DNA of 64,000 nucleotides from Paracyclopina nana. Its lineage: Eukaryota > Arthropoda > Copepoda > Cyclopoida > Cyclopettidae. Shown here piece by piece: positions 44,702 through 56,400 of the stretch (positions within the stretch are counted from its first letter, which is position 1; every line of letters begins with the position of its first letter). The DNA lies in contig JAGUCH010000001.1 of the NCBI GenBank assembly GCA_019096065.1, forward strand, positions 16,616,001-16,680,000, in the 5' to 3' direction. Both the position numbers and the translations under genes were made by a program. Under the pieces are notes generated by a model. The model was not told the origin of the DNA. It did not search any database and saw only the letters and a list, made by a program, of their open reading frames with translations.

Positions 44702-46595
44702 TCTATTGCTCTGTCAGGTTGCTACTGAGAGCTGAAAGGCTCGGCTCTTTTAGAGAAGGCCGACGCAAAGGGCCACACTATAATACAGAGAAGAAGTGCG
44801 TGATCGACTGACAAATGTACCACAATACTTCTACTAAATACGCGGCTCAGCTTGGGGTTAATGCTGCATAATATTTGCTCTTTGGATAAATTGCTAGCAA
44901 ATATAATGATCATTTTACGATATTGTTGAAGGCGGGCCTAAATATAAACTTGTTTAAAAAAATCAGTTTTGAAATCTTATAACAAAAATTGTGGAAAAGT
45001 GTTGCTCATCAAAAAATAACGATTATGATTGTGGTGGCAAAGAGACCATAATTATGAGGGCAATTATGATTGACTGGATGAGTTGCCAATTTTTTTGTTT
45101 TCATGAAAAAAATAAATACTTTTGGTTCATAGTACATTAATAAGGCTTCCACGCATAGTTTTTTGCCATAACAATGCATTCATTAAAGGGTTGCCTTAAT
45201 TAGCTTAACTATATCACAACAAACCAGGCATTTATAATGACAGCAATTCCATGGTAACGTGAGAAGGTGTCACAGACCGCGTTTGTTATTTTCTTTCCTG
45301 CAAGGCTACATACTTTCAGTTTTCACCATGAACTTTAGAAAGCAATTCTGATGCTTCTTGCTGAGTTTGACAAAAGTCATCAGAGGGAATTCTAAATGTC
45401 CAAGTAAAAAAGTTTCTACCTTTGGCCACATCAAGAATCCATCAAAAAGACAAAAGTTACTTCTTTAGATCCTGAAAATACACAGGAAATAGTACATCTA
45501 ATTGCTAAGAAAGCAAAAATGCAGCAAGTCAATTTAGGATTTTTTTCTTTTGTGTGTACGACCTCAAAAGAGTATTTTTTGCTTGTACACAAAACGAAAG
45601 CTTTCTCTTTTGATATTTTCGACAGCATCAATGTCACGCTCTAATATTGTAAAGGGCAAATTGGTTTTTGTCCACTTTTTTTCTGCCTAATTTTAATTTT
45701 TCTGAAAGCATTGTCACGGAACTGTTCATTTTCAGCATGATCGAGATTAACTATCGCAGAGGCGAACGCAGCCTAAATTATATTGTGGTGCTGTGAAATA
45801 TCAAAAAGCCTCAAAAGTCACCTAAATAGAAGCTTCATATGTCATCTAAATACATTTATATTTGTTTCCAATCAAAGCTTTTTAATTGTCAATTGATACA
45901 GTATTACCATCAGTTCATAAAAGTGAAAGTATTATATGTAAACAATAATTTTAGATGACTTTAGATGAACATCTCAATGGGAAGAAGATTATCCATAATT
46001 AACTTTTGGGTGTAATAAGAGTCATGTATCAGCAGGAGTTGAATTATGCCACAAAAATTGCACTGGCATCAGCCTTTTTCTCGCTTTATGCATGAGATTT
46101 CTGCTCATACATATTCATTGCACATTCTAGGCCCAAAATGAGTCACAGCCGAAGAAGTCACAGCACATGCTTTTTTCTGCATTTCTCGCATACTTTCACA
46201 CGAACACTTTTCAAAACATAAATCCAGTTTGGAAGAAAAAAATCTCTGCAAAATTGGAAGAAAATTCAATTTGAATTCCTGCACTCAGGGGAGCTTAGGG
46301 GGAAATGGAGTTTTGAGTGTCCTGCAGCCCCAGTGTGCATGAAAACAAACTAGGCTTGCTTGTTGTCCAAAAAAGAAAGTATTTCCCGACATTTTGATGA
46401 TGCTCTCTGCATCAGCTCCTGAAAATACTATACAGTTCTTTATAATCATCCATCAAGTCTATCATCATCATCAGGAAGATTTTTAGATCCTCGTGATATT
46501 TTGGCCAACAAAAAACAACACTGCGCGCTGAGAATAATTGCTCGAGCAGGTGGGAATATAAGGCAGTCCAGTCCAAAAGGTGAACCTGACAAGAC
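44702..46595. other. Intergenic, no gene recognised
   Basis: About 1.9 kb of AT-rich DNA between two divergent genes. Open frames are short and featureless. Promoters of the Ser/Gln-rich gene (minus) and the BTB gene (plus) must lie here. Confidence 0.4.
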
Positions 46596-48220
46596 ATGGG
46601 GGATATAACACAACAAGGAAACAACAACGTTGACAACCTTGAGCAATCTGTAAGCTCATATTTCACTATTATGAAGCTAATTATTGTCTACTTTTACATG
46701 AAGATTCCTATACAAAATTAAAAGCAATATTTCATTTTAAAAAGCTTTGAAAAAAGAGCTTAAAAATTTTTTAATTATCATATTATAGGAAAGGAGCCAA
46801 TCTGTGACAAAGTGGTCATTTGGGTCTGGCGAGGGCTCGTGGCAAGGTTGCGCGCCCGCCTTAAAGTTCCGAACCGGACATCTCTACAACAGCGCGGAAA
46901 TGTCTGATTTATCGGTCACTTCTTGCGATGAAAATTGGTGGTTTGGCGAAACTGTGAAGGATTTCAATGGCCACAAATTCCTACTAGGCTCAGCCAGTCC
47001 TGTGCTCCATAAAATCCTGTATGACTGGCCAGAAGATTCTAATAATGACCAGGATGAAAAGAGGCAATTAATTTTGGATGAAAGTGTGGAAGTTGTCCTC
47101 ACTTTGACCAATGGCTACTCATGCCAACGTTTGGAAATTGATGGAGTTCCACCCATTGCTGTTGAAGCCTTGCTTGAATACATCTACAAAGATGTGTAAG
47201 CTTTTCCTATTAATTTTCTTCTTAGTTGGCTAATGAGGTGATTAGGTATAATGAGGCTGACTTTGAAAATGGCTATAGCAGAAATTTGCTCTGGAGATTG
47301 TGGCATGCCAGCAAAGCCTTTGAAATGGAGCATTTGCACTCAAAATGCACTGAGGTAAGTCTAAACTCACTAATTTAAGGAATTGTTTAATGTGCCATTT
47401 TTTAAAATAGACAATACACAAAACTATGTGTGAGGAGACTGTCTTTTGGGACCTCAACTACTCCATCAAATACAGAGCTTTAGGCACTGAAGACATCAGG
47501 ACAAAAGTTCTGAAGGTAAGATCAAAATTCAATTTAGAAAACTTTTTTCCTTCAACCCCTTAAAAATGCATCTTTTTCAAGAGCATGGAAGCTCTGGAAG
47601 AGAAGCTGTTTGAGCACCCCAACTTTGTTTGGCTGGAGCGTGAGTCCATTCTGGAAATCCTCACTAAAAGGAAACCAAACAGCTGTGAGCCAATGACAAT
47701 CTTCAACAACTTGCTTCGGTGGTCCCTCTACCAATTAGACAGGTATGTGGATAGTTCCATTTATTTTGGATGAACACACATCCATGCAAGAAAGCTCATT
47801 TAATCCTTTATTTTTAGATCTGCATGTAGTGAGACAAAGGAAGGCTTAACTGGAGCTGAAATTCCAGTTGTCACCAGACTGGAATGGATCTGCCGATGTC
47901 GAAATGGGGAGTTTGAACATGTCACCATCCAGGATATGGACAAGTACTTGTCCAGAGGACTCGAAAAGATGCCTTGGACGGAAATGAGCCAAGCAGATTT
48001 TCTCGTTTATGTGGTGAATGCCCACGTGGCACCGGATGAGGTTGTTTACCCTAACGCCATTAAAATTATGGAAGTCGTTGTGAATAATCCGGAAAGGCTT
48101 CACAAATCTGCTTTTGACTCTCAGAAAGCCACTCAAGACAGAGGAAGTGGACATGGAAAGATTACAGCTATTTTCAGCAAGAAAAAGGACAATTTGCTAG
48201 AATCAACAATCAGAGGATGA
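46596..48220 (+). CDS. BTB/POZ-BACK domain protein (BTBD6-like)
   Basis: Six exons (46596-46649, 46789-47195, 47246-47354, 47411-47515, 47582-47742, 47818-48220) join in frame to 412 residues, starting MGDITQQGNNNVDNLEQS. The BTB domain spans about residues 45-135: EMSDLSVTS, then FNGHKFLLGSASPVLHKIL and VEALLEYIYKDV. The following helices (WHASKAFEMEHLHSKC; LERESILEILTKRKPNSCEP; LLRWSLYQLD) fit a BACK domain. Such proteins serve as substrate adaptors of CUL3 ubiquitin ligases. Compared with BTBD1/2/3/6 there is no PHR domain; the C-terminus (residues 290-412) is unassigned and ends basic (KKKDNLLESTIRG). The first exon is supported only by its in-frame splice. Confidence 0.82.
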
Positions 48221-49044
48221 TTTCTCTTAAATAAGCTATGCTACATGAGTAGCTCTTATTGGAATAGGCATACATACTAAACACCTAAAAAGCATTTAAT
48301 GAGACTGTTAAAAAGCACTAATAATATTGCAAGAATAAATAAGGTGAACTTTACGTTTGCAATTTGTTGAACAAATAGGTGACCAGGATATTACAGAAGA
48401 AAAATTATTTCCTGCATCTTGATCTCATGCAAGAAATTTTTCTTTACAAAATAAGCTAATTTTTGCTGCAATCAATCATTTAATTTCGTTGAAGAGCTTA
48501 GAGCTGCAATGAAAATACGAGAATGGCTCGCCGTTGAAAACTCTGGCATATTGATCGTACAAGCTAAATTTGTCAATTTGGGAGGAGAAAAAATGCTTTT
48601 TTAGCATATTGGAGGCATATCATGGCTTTCTCAACAGGGATAATGAGCACGTCATGTCCTACGTCAATAACAAGGACTTTTAAAAAATCATTCTTTCAAA
48701 ATTCATGAAGAATAGCAAAAATATTTTGTTTAGGCAGCTTTGATGCAAGATTCATTTCCATAATGACTGAAAAAATAATTTTTGGCTTTCAACTTTCAGC
48801 TAGAACAAAGTAAATCACTTCATCTCGTGTAAAGAAACGCATTTTTTTACAGCTCTTAAACAGCTTTTATAGCTGAGAGATTTGCATTTAGCTTCTAAAA
48901 GAAAAGATGTCCTAATTGAGAGCAATGAATAGACGAGAAAAAGAATTCTCTGGAAGGAGATGAAGATTTAAGAACACGGAGAGCCTTAAATTATGATGTA
49001 GTTCCATTTATAAGCCTCAGTCTTGAAGGCAAAAGCAAGGAAAC
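48221..49044. other. Intergenic, nothing recognised
   Basis: About 0.8 kb of AT-rich sequence between the BTB gene and 7TM receptor 1. An AATAAA at about 48334 could end the BTB transcript. Confidence 0.4.
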
Positions 49045-49962
49045 ATGGCCTCTTACATGGAAATGCTCTCAATGTTTGTGCTGTCCTCAACAACAATATT
49101 TTGCGGAATTTCTTGCCTCATCATTACAAAATATCTGAGAAGCAAGCCTCTTGGCAAGCAAGTCATCCTCGACAAGTTTATCATTGAATTCACTAGATAC
49201 TATTTCCTATTTAGTCTCCTCAACAACATCATGATTCATTTCATGATTTTCCCCTACAACATTCCCGAACATGTGGCAAGAATAAGCTTTTACGTCCTGA
49301 ATTTCCATCTAGAAAATGCCTTGGTCTGGTTCATCGTAGTAGTCATCATTCGATACTTGAGCATCTACAGAGCAAATTTGCTAGAGTTGGCAATTAGCGA
49401 TAAAGATTTGGTGAGAATTGCTAGGCCGGTGGTTTTAGTCTTGGTGCTTATTCCATACCTCTATGAGCACTTGGTCATCAAGGACTTTGACAGGTACTCT
49501 GTGTACATGCTTTTGGCCAAGAAGACATCGTCAAAGCCGAATAAGGGACTTCCCATCACAGCTATCATAGAGATTTGTTTGGCCATCCTGCTTGTCTCTT
49601 GGCTGCAGTTCAAGATTGAAGTCGACAGGATTCACTTCAATGAAAGTGAACCCTTCTTGATGAAGTTTAAGAGGTTCCTTAAGAATGATGATAACAACAT
49701 GGAAGACTATAGCAAAAACAGCGCAAGAACCATGACATTTTTCACTGTGATGGTCTTCACCTACTTACTGTTATCAGTTGTCATTGTTGGAAGAATGGAC
49801 ACATTTAGCAGCCAAAATATGTTGGTTGGACTATCTTTTGCTGTGTGCTTGTCATTGGTAGCCCCAATGCTGTTTGTCATCACCAATAAGAACATTGTAA
49901 AATTCATTAAAAGAAGCTGCATACAATATGTTGCAAATGATATATATTCTTGTAATGTGTAA
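49045..49962 (+). CDS. Seven-transmembrane receptor 1 of a tandem pair
   Basis: A single exon encodes 305 residues with seven hydrophobic segments (about 8-30, 47-70, 80-110, 125-147, 172-192, 228-252, 258-283). VIIRYLSIYR at the end of TM3 resembles the DRYLAI motif of rhodopsin-like receptors without its Asp, and APMLFVITNKNIVKFI resembles the TM7/helix-8 region without NPxxY. There is no N-terminal signal peptide and a short extracellular N-terminus. It shares most positions with the next gene (50883). Likely a lineage-expanded orphan or chemosensory GPCR; ligand unknown. Lack of introns is common in such families. Confidence 0.75.
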   Translation: MASYMEMLSMFVLSSTTIFCGISCLIITKYLRSKPLGKQVILDKFIIEFTRYYFLFSLLNNIMIHFMIFPYNIPEHVARISFYVLNFHLENALVWFIVVVIIRYLSIYRANLLELAISDKDLVRIARPVVLVLVLIPYLYEHLVIKDFDRYSVYMLLAKKTSSKPNKGLPITAIIEICLAILLVSWLQFKIEVDRIHFNESEPFLMKFKRFLKNDDNNMEDYSKNSARTMTFFTVMVFTYLLLSVVIVGRMDTFSSQNMLVGLSFAVCLSLVAPMLFVITNKNIVKFIKRSCIQYVANDIYSCNV

Positions 49963-50882
49963 TGAGTTTTGTTTGGTACTTAATAAATGGTTGTAAAAAT
50001 TGGCAATAAAGGAATTTGGAAAACAAAAAAAAATACAGTTGGCATTCATTTCTAATTTTTTAGTTTGACATAAGTTTGAAATTGCATTTATTATTGGGCG
50101 CGGTGTCAAGTAAAACGAACTTAGCAGAAAGTCAATTGAGAGAAAAGAGTATACCTCTGAAGTATGGAGGTTGTGAGGCCCTTAAATGGGAATTTTTGCG
50201 AATATTGCTTTTAAGCAGATATACTTAGAAAAAGGCTGCTTTTTATGCAACCTTTCGATCGTTACTTGGTAACGGTGTTGTTAAAAATACCCTATGTAGT
50301 GAAAAACCAGGTTTTTAAATACCTTTCCACGTACTACATAAGGTTATTTCATACCGTTACCAGGTAACGATCAAAAGGTTGCGTAAAGAACTAGCCAAAG
50401 ACTTTTTTTAGAATGAAAAGCCAATTCGGAGGCTTAATTAAAAATGATTCAAATTATGTTATGTCATTTACTACATACGGTGGTAACTAAGGTTTCGAAT
50501 TCCCAACTGGCAAAAAGTTCCGAAAGTAATTGGATATTAATTATAATTTTGCTCTTTAAGGCTTATAGTCTTTCGCAAGTTTTGCATAGTCACATTATTT
50601 AAATAGCTCATAATAAAACGTATTAAAATATTAGCTATTTAAATACTTTCAGAGGCTATTTAAATACATGTAAATGGTGTACAGAAACATTAAATCAAGG
50701 GCGAAAATGTGCTGATTGATCTGAATAACCTTTCATTTTTGTAGGAAGAGCCACAAGAATTATTTGATAAGAAAATTAAAACACAGAATTTCTCTCTTCA
50801 AATCTTCATCAAACAAAGAGCAAAAGAGAGCATACTTGATGTGGTCAATCAAGGTTTGGCCTCAGTTTTGAAGCTGAGCAAC
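49963..50882. other. Gap between the two 7TM receptor genes, with a foldback
   Basis: Apart from the foldback at 50247-50382, the stretch contains AT-rich DNA with TTTAAATA words and no gene. Confidence 0.45.
50247..50382. mobile_element. Foldback related to the 8.4-kb nested element
   Basis: Arms GCAACCTTTCGATCGTTAC and its inverse bound a 136-bp stretch; GGTAACGG, AATACCCTATGTAGT and ACTACATA follow in the same order as in the element at 8378-8482 (GGTGACGG, ATACCCTATGTAGT, ACTACATA). This is an older, diverged copy of that family. Confidence 0.65.
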
Positions 50883-51806
50883 ATGGACTCATACATGGAA
50901 TTGCTATCAGTTTTAGTTCTCTCAACTGTCACCCTATCTTGCGGAATTTGTTGCCTCATCATTGTAAAATACCTGAGATGTAAGCCCCTGGGAAAGCAAA
51001 TCATCCTGGACAAGTTTGTCATTGAATTCACTCGCTACTTTTTCCTCTACAATCTGGTCAACAACATCGCAATCCATTTCATGATTTTTCCCTACAAGAT
51101 TCCAGAATTGGCAGCAAGGCTTGGTTTTTACGCACTTAACTTTCACTTTGAAAATGCTCTTGCATGGCTTAGCGTAATGATAGTTGTCAGGTACTTGAGC
51201 GTCTACAAGCCAAATCTGTTAGACTTGCCCATAAGCGATGAAGATTTGATGAAGATTGCAAGGCTGGTGGTCATCGTCTTGGTGCTGATTCCATACCTCT
51301 ACGAGCACTTGGTCATCAGGGACTTTGACAGGTACACTGTGTACATTCTTTTGGCTAAAAAGAGTTCATCAGACCCAAATAAGGGGATGCCAATCACAGC
51401 TAAAATCGAGGCTTTGGCTGCGTTAGCCCTTGTCATTTGGCTCCAGTTGAAGATTGAAAAAGACAGAATTCAGTATGATGAAAGTGAACCCTTCTGGGTG
51501 AAGTTGAAGAGGTTTCTCTACAATGAGGAGCATGAGCCTACTGAAGACTACAGCAAAAACTCCAGTCGCACCATCGCCATTTTCATAGCGTTGGTCATTT
51601 CCTATTTGATTCTAGCAAATGTCATTGTCAATAGCGTGGATGCATTCAGCAATCAAAAGTTATTTATTGGACTGTCCGTATCAATGTTCATCTCATTTGG
51701 AGCCCCATTGCTGTTCATCATCACCAACAAGAACATCACCAAATTCATTTCAAGGATATGTGAAAGAAGTGAAGCCCTAAGAAGTATTTACTCATGTACA
51801 GTTTAA
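50883..51806 (+). CDS. Seven-transmembrane receptor 2 of a tandem pair
   Basis: The single exon encodes 307 residues when started at the ATG that aligns with receptor 1 (MDSYMELL versus MASYMEML); the open frame extends 14 codons upstream without a better ATG. The pair shares long blocks such as LIPYLYEHLVI and DYSKNS. The TM3 end reads VVRYLSVYKP and the TM7 end APLLFIITNKNITKFI. Both genes end in a similar short tail (SIYSCTV; DIYSCNV). This is a clear tandem duplication. An AATAAA occurs at about 51994. Confidence 0.75.
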   Translation: MDSYMELLSVLVLSTVTLSCGICCLIIVKYLRCKPLGKQIILDKFVIEFTRYFFLYNLVNNIAIHFMIFPYKIPELAARLGFYALNFHFENALAWLSVMIVVRYLSVYKPNLLDLPISDEDLMKIARLVVIVLVLIPYLYEHLVIRDFDRYTVYILLAKKSSSDPNKGMPITAKIEALAALALVIWLQLKIEKDRIQYDESEPFWVKLKRFLYNEEHEPTEDYSKNSSRTIAIFIALVISYLILANVIVNSVDAFSNQKLFIGLSVSMFISFGAPLLFIITNKNITKFISRICERSEALRSIYSCTV

Positions 51807-52111
51807 TTATAGCCTAGCTGTAAATGAACATAAAAACAAGATGATGCTTAATGCATTCCCAAAAACTCCCTATATTGTCTGATTAGCCCAACCTGAATAA
51901 ACCAAGCGTAAAAGAGTGGAGAATTCATTGTGGTAAAAAAAGGGGTCATCACATCTGTATTTCGTCTGAAACATCAGCACTCATAATATATTCAATAAAA
52001 GCACACTGACTTGACTTTCCTATAAAGGGTCCTATGCTGAAAATTGAAGTCTGTGCTATTCAACTCTCTCTTAGTATGTGTAGTAGTATTTTGGAATGAA
52101 GATCAATTCGC

Positions 52112-52951
52112 TTAAGCCTGTTGTTGCTGAACGGTGGCGTAGGTCAAAGCGGGAGCGTAGGCGCCGTAGTTGTAAGCGGCGTAAGCGGGAGCGGCGAGGG
52201 CGTAGCCGTTGTAGCCGTTAAAGGTGTACGCGGGAGCGGCGGCGGCGTAGTTGAGCACCTGCTGGGGAGCAACGGCGGCGTAGCTGAGCACCTGCTGGGG
52301 AGCGGCGGCGGCGTAGGTGTAAGCTGGGACGACGGGAGCGGCGGCGGCGTAGGTGTAAGCTGGGACGACGGGAGCGGCAACAGCGATGGGCTCAGCAGTG
52401 GGAATGTAGGGCTCAGCAGCGACCTCTTGGTGAACGTAGGGCTCGGCCTCGACCTCCTCGTGGACGTAGGGCTCGGCCTCGACCTCCTCATGGACGTAGG
52501 GCTCAGCCTCGACCTCCTCATGGACGTAGGGCTCAGCTTCGACCTCCTCGTGGATGTAGGGCTCAGCAATGGGGTACACTTGACCGGCGTAGTCGTAAGG
52601 GTCAGCAGCCACCACGACGGGGGCGGCGTTGGCGTAGGTGGCGTAGGCCAAAGGTTGACCGGCGTAGACCAGGTTGTTGTAGGCGTAGGGGTATCCTCCG
52701 GCCAAGGCGATTTGGGGTGCAGCTTGCACTGCGGCGAGCAGAGAGAGAACAGCGACCTAAAAAATAATTACCAAATGAGCTTATTAAGGCCAAAACACAA
52801 AGGGATTGCAACGATCACTTTTCAAATCGTTTGAAAGCAAAAGCTCAACTGGTTTGAAACGGGTGGTAAACAAAGGGTTTGAAATAAGGGGCAAAATTCA
52901 AACGATTTGAAGAAATCAAAAAACAAAGGGTTTCCTTACAAAAGCCTTCAT
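52112..52951 (-). CDS. Secreted Tyr/Ala/Val-rich cuticle-type repeat protein
   Basis: Two exons, 52940-52951 (only MKAF) and 52112-52756, give 218 residues. The signal peptide MKAFVAVLSLLAAVQA is split by the intron after its fourth residue, as in many arthropod cuticle genes. The mature protein has five tandem decapeptides of the type PYVHEEVEAE, then PVVPAYTYAAAA twice, QQVLSYAAVAP twice, and a Tyr/Ala-rich end. There is no Rebers-Riddiford chitin-binding consensus. A structural matrix or cuticle role is inferred from composition. The antisense strand is open for over 230 codons because of the repeats. Confidence 0.82.
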
Positions 52952-52987
52952 TTTCGTTGAATATGAACTGCTACTGTGCTTCAGAAC

Positions 52988-53030
52988 ACAACTGATGGAG
53001 ATTGTCACAGTTATTTTGTCTTTTATATGA
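52988..53030 (-). promoter_or_regulatory. TATA box and initiator of the cuticle-type gene
   Basis: TCATATAAAA (53021-53030, minus strand) precedes TCAGTTGTG (about 52986-52994) by roughly 30 bp. This predicts a 5' leader of about 40 bases before the ATG at 52951. Confidence 0.7.
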
Positions 53031-53045
53031 GGAGATCATGGGGTA

Positions 53046-53061
53046 GCGCGCGCGCGCGCGT
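53046..53061. repeat. Short (GC)n run
   Basis: GCGCGCGCGCGCGCG in an AT-rich context between the cuticle-gene promoter and the next frame. Confidence 0.9.
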
Positions 53062-53090
53062 GCTGGCGCAGCAAACACCTATATATCGTT

Positions 53091-53450
53091 TTGGCGCTAT
53101 CCTTGCAAGCGTGTAACGGGCTCCTTCTTGGCTTGCTTGTTTTTCAGCTCATATCACGAAGCACCAACGCCCAAAATAGTTGCTTTGCACTGGACACTCA
53201 AGTATGGCCAATGCATTATGTATATGTAGATAAGAAGACGAATCCTGTTGTTGCTGGAACAAAAGCAGCCTAAAAATGCTCACCATTGGCCGTACTTTTT
53301 TCTAGGTAGGCTTCAAGCCTGACAGATTCATTGCCAAGGTCATGGCACCCGTTTTCCTTGCGAGTGACCCAGACCCACCCAAAAATGGTGCACAACCATT
53401 ATTTGATAATACTGGAGCTTTCAATTGGTCGAGTGGTTTGACTCTGTAAG
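53091..53450 (+). pseudogene. Possible secreted-protein gene without a clear start codon
   Basis: An open frame from a TTG at 53091 reads like a signal peptide (LALSLQACNGLLLGLLVF) followed by NAQNSCFALDTQVWPM, up to a stop at 53271. A second frame after a good acceptor (TTTTTTCTAG, about 53306) reads VGFKPDRFIAKVMAPVFLAS to a stop at 53449. No GT donor links them cleanly and no ATG starts the first. It may be a gene with a missed 5' exon or a decayed copy. Family not recognised. Confidence 0.3.
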
Positions 53451-56400
53451 GCGTTTTTCAATCAAGGAAATGGGCAAGTAGAGTGGATACTGAGAAATTG
53501 TGGAAGTTAATAAAAGCTTTCAAAATGCTATTAAAAGATTCCTTTCCATTTGGAGACATTATAAAATCAGAGTTATTGCTCAATCTAGCTCATTTTTTTT
53601 GTTTTTTGGCCTGTTTGTTGTTTTTGAGAGGTAATTTTAGTTAAGAGGTTTTATCCACAGTGTGCAAGTGGTCACACCCCTCATTAAAAGATGCTGTTGC
53701 ATCATCATCCTCTGAGTGGACATCACAATGCATAAAGTAAAAAATACATAGTACAAAAACGTTTAAAAATGTTGATACTTTGCATGAAGTGAAAAGCAAA
53801 AATTAAATGGGAAAGTTGTAATTAGTAATAATCTTACTTTTTTCATTGTTGATTAGCCTTTATTTGATCAAGATGAAATGGAAAAGGTCATGATTCAAGC
53901 ATGAAAAACAATGTTGAACGTCACATGAGTTCATTACACGAAAATGGCCATTTGATGGCACTTCAGAAAAATATGACAATCTAAAGCTTGTGCCGATACT
54001 TCAATTCTTATTTGTATTGGAAATATCCTTTTGACAACCAAAAAAGCTCCCATTTTAACAACCACAAAAACCTCTCAGCTCCCTTCAACTTTCTTTGTTT
54101 TCTTCAAAACAAGACTTTTGACGAATTATTATTTCAAAGCTCGGAATGGAGCCGTCAGCGTTTTCGACCCATTGTGCAATTTTGGCGTGACAAAATCCTT
54201 CTCGGACAAACCAATACTGAAAGTAGATTGGTTACTTTTTCATGACAGTGACGAAGTTGAACATTCAATTGTCATTTATCAGTCAATAAGAAAACAATAA
54301 ATTCTAACTTAACTACTATAAGTCTTGCATTTGCGCAAAAGTAAATAAAGAGGGAGCTCATTTTCCGCGTTTCAGAAAATTCCTCCGCTGATCTTAATCC
54401 CCTAAATGCAGATCTATTTCCTATTACGTTTTTAGAAAAAGATGAAGAGATTTGATCATAAAAACGAAATATGTGCTGCCCTTTGATGATATTCGTAAAA
54501 TATGGCAGATTTTACAGTATCACGTTGGTGCTGTCAACGGAATTTGACAGCAGCGAAATTATTAATAAAATAGTGCCAGATGTTAGTAAATACGCGAGAA
54601 TTACACGCGGTCCTGGTCGGAAGAATTCAAGTCAAATCAACCAAACCTCTCTGCCAGATTAAGGATTTGCAAATATGAGATGGCGAAAAAATTGATTTTT
54701 CCTTTGTGATAAGATGGCTTGAATGCATCCTTGCGATAAGATTAGGCCAAAAGCAGGCCCGTCCACCAAGGCATGCCTTGACGCAACTTTTTTAAGCCTC
54801 ACGCAACCAAGATTCTGTCATTAGTTGGAGGGCGCCACAGTCGTCTAAGTACATAAAAAAAGGCGCTAAATTCAAAATCAGATTCTTCTCCCCCTTGGTT
54901 TGCGTGAAGATGAGCGCACGCTAGAGAATGATGCGAGTGACATATTAATCTGAGCTACCAGATTTGGCTTTTTTCCCAACAAATTTGCCCTCATTTGACT
55001 CTTTCTATAAGTGACAGATTTTTTTCTATTCAAAAAGAGTAGCTCTGCCCGGTTATTTCCACAGATTTCTATTTATTCTGTCAGAAACCCTTCAATAGCA
55101 TAGTTAGACTCTGTGTTTAGCTAATTTCAGCTGGTAGTTCACCTTACATTCTAGATCATCTTGGCCCAAAGTACAAAATTATGATATAATGGATAATGAG
55201 TTCTAGGCTGAATATGCCGAGCGCAAAAGGTGACTTTTTCGCAAAAAAATGCTGCTAAAATAATTAATAGTTGTTTTATGTTCACCATTTTCGAAAATAC
55301 TTCATAGCTTCCAGGGCAAATGCAAAAAACGTGATTTCCCATAGCTACGCCGTTGCTCTACTATGTTCACAATAGGGGGCGCTAGTTACTCCAGACAACA
55401 GGGACTACTGGATCATATATAGAGCTTGCTTATACAAAATAGACCCATCGCTTTTAATACATAATCTAAATGAACACAATGAAAACATCATGGAGGAAGG
55501 GTGAAAGCTTCACAAAAATCTTTAATGCATTAGGCAGATAAAAAAGCACCTGAGTACAATTTCGTGTTTTTCTCAATTTTGGCCAAAAAAGTTCTTTTAC
55601 TGGTTGAGCCGATTTTTTAGCAGCAACTCTTACGCTAAGAAAGGTCGAAAAAGTCTAATATGCCATCTACTGGACGATTTTTTTGCACAAACTTAAATTA
55701 CAAGCTTTTGAGCATGTCAGCCCTTTGGTGCTGCTGTTTGCTTTAGCTCAACTTTGAGCCCAAACTTTGCATAATACACTCTTGACTTTGCGCGCATTTT
55801 ATCGTAGCAGATTACGCTTTTTCAGCTTTGCAGGACCATAAAAAATAATTAATACTAATTGAGTCATGCTTCACTCAAATCCTAAGCTTCTGCGAAACAT
55901 CGTAACGCATCGTTTACATCATTTTTCATCAAAATATTATATTTTCTGGATGAGAAATCATTTTACCAAATTGCAATTTCTTTTAAATTAAGAGCCTTGT
56001 TTGGAATAGAAATTATATGTTGAGCTTTATGATAAAGAAACATGCTCTTTTGGCATTATTTCAACTTAAGAAAGGCTGAGCTTTTTTTAGGTACTGAACT
56101 TTTTTCAAAGAGACTATAGTTGCATGTTAAGTCAATATTCGCAGCTACTTCATATGTGTTTTGAGTAGGAGGTGTCAAAAAGTATCTTTTCAAGGCAGGC
56201 CTTTGATGGGTGTTGGCCTTTCTCACCCGGATCTCTGTTGATTGCATGAGGTGGAGCAGTTTTTCTTGGTTTATGTGCGGTTTTCTGCCTACCTCTCCCC
56301 AGTGTGTCTGCTGCTGCCCTGGTTGTTTATACTGGAACACACAATAGCCCTTTATTTCAGCAGCACGTTGCAAAACGCATGCCCAAGGCAAAAATCTTGA

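Noticed and set aside
52121-52834. 237-codon Gly/Val/Ser-rich plus-strand frame
   Set aside because: It is antisense to the cuticle-type gene and open only because of the repeats; no promoter or splice logic.
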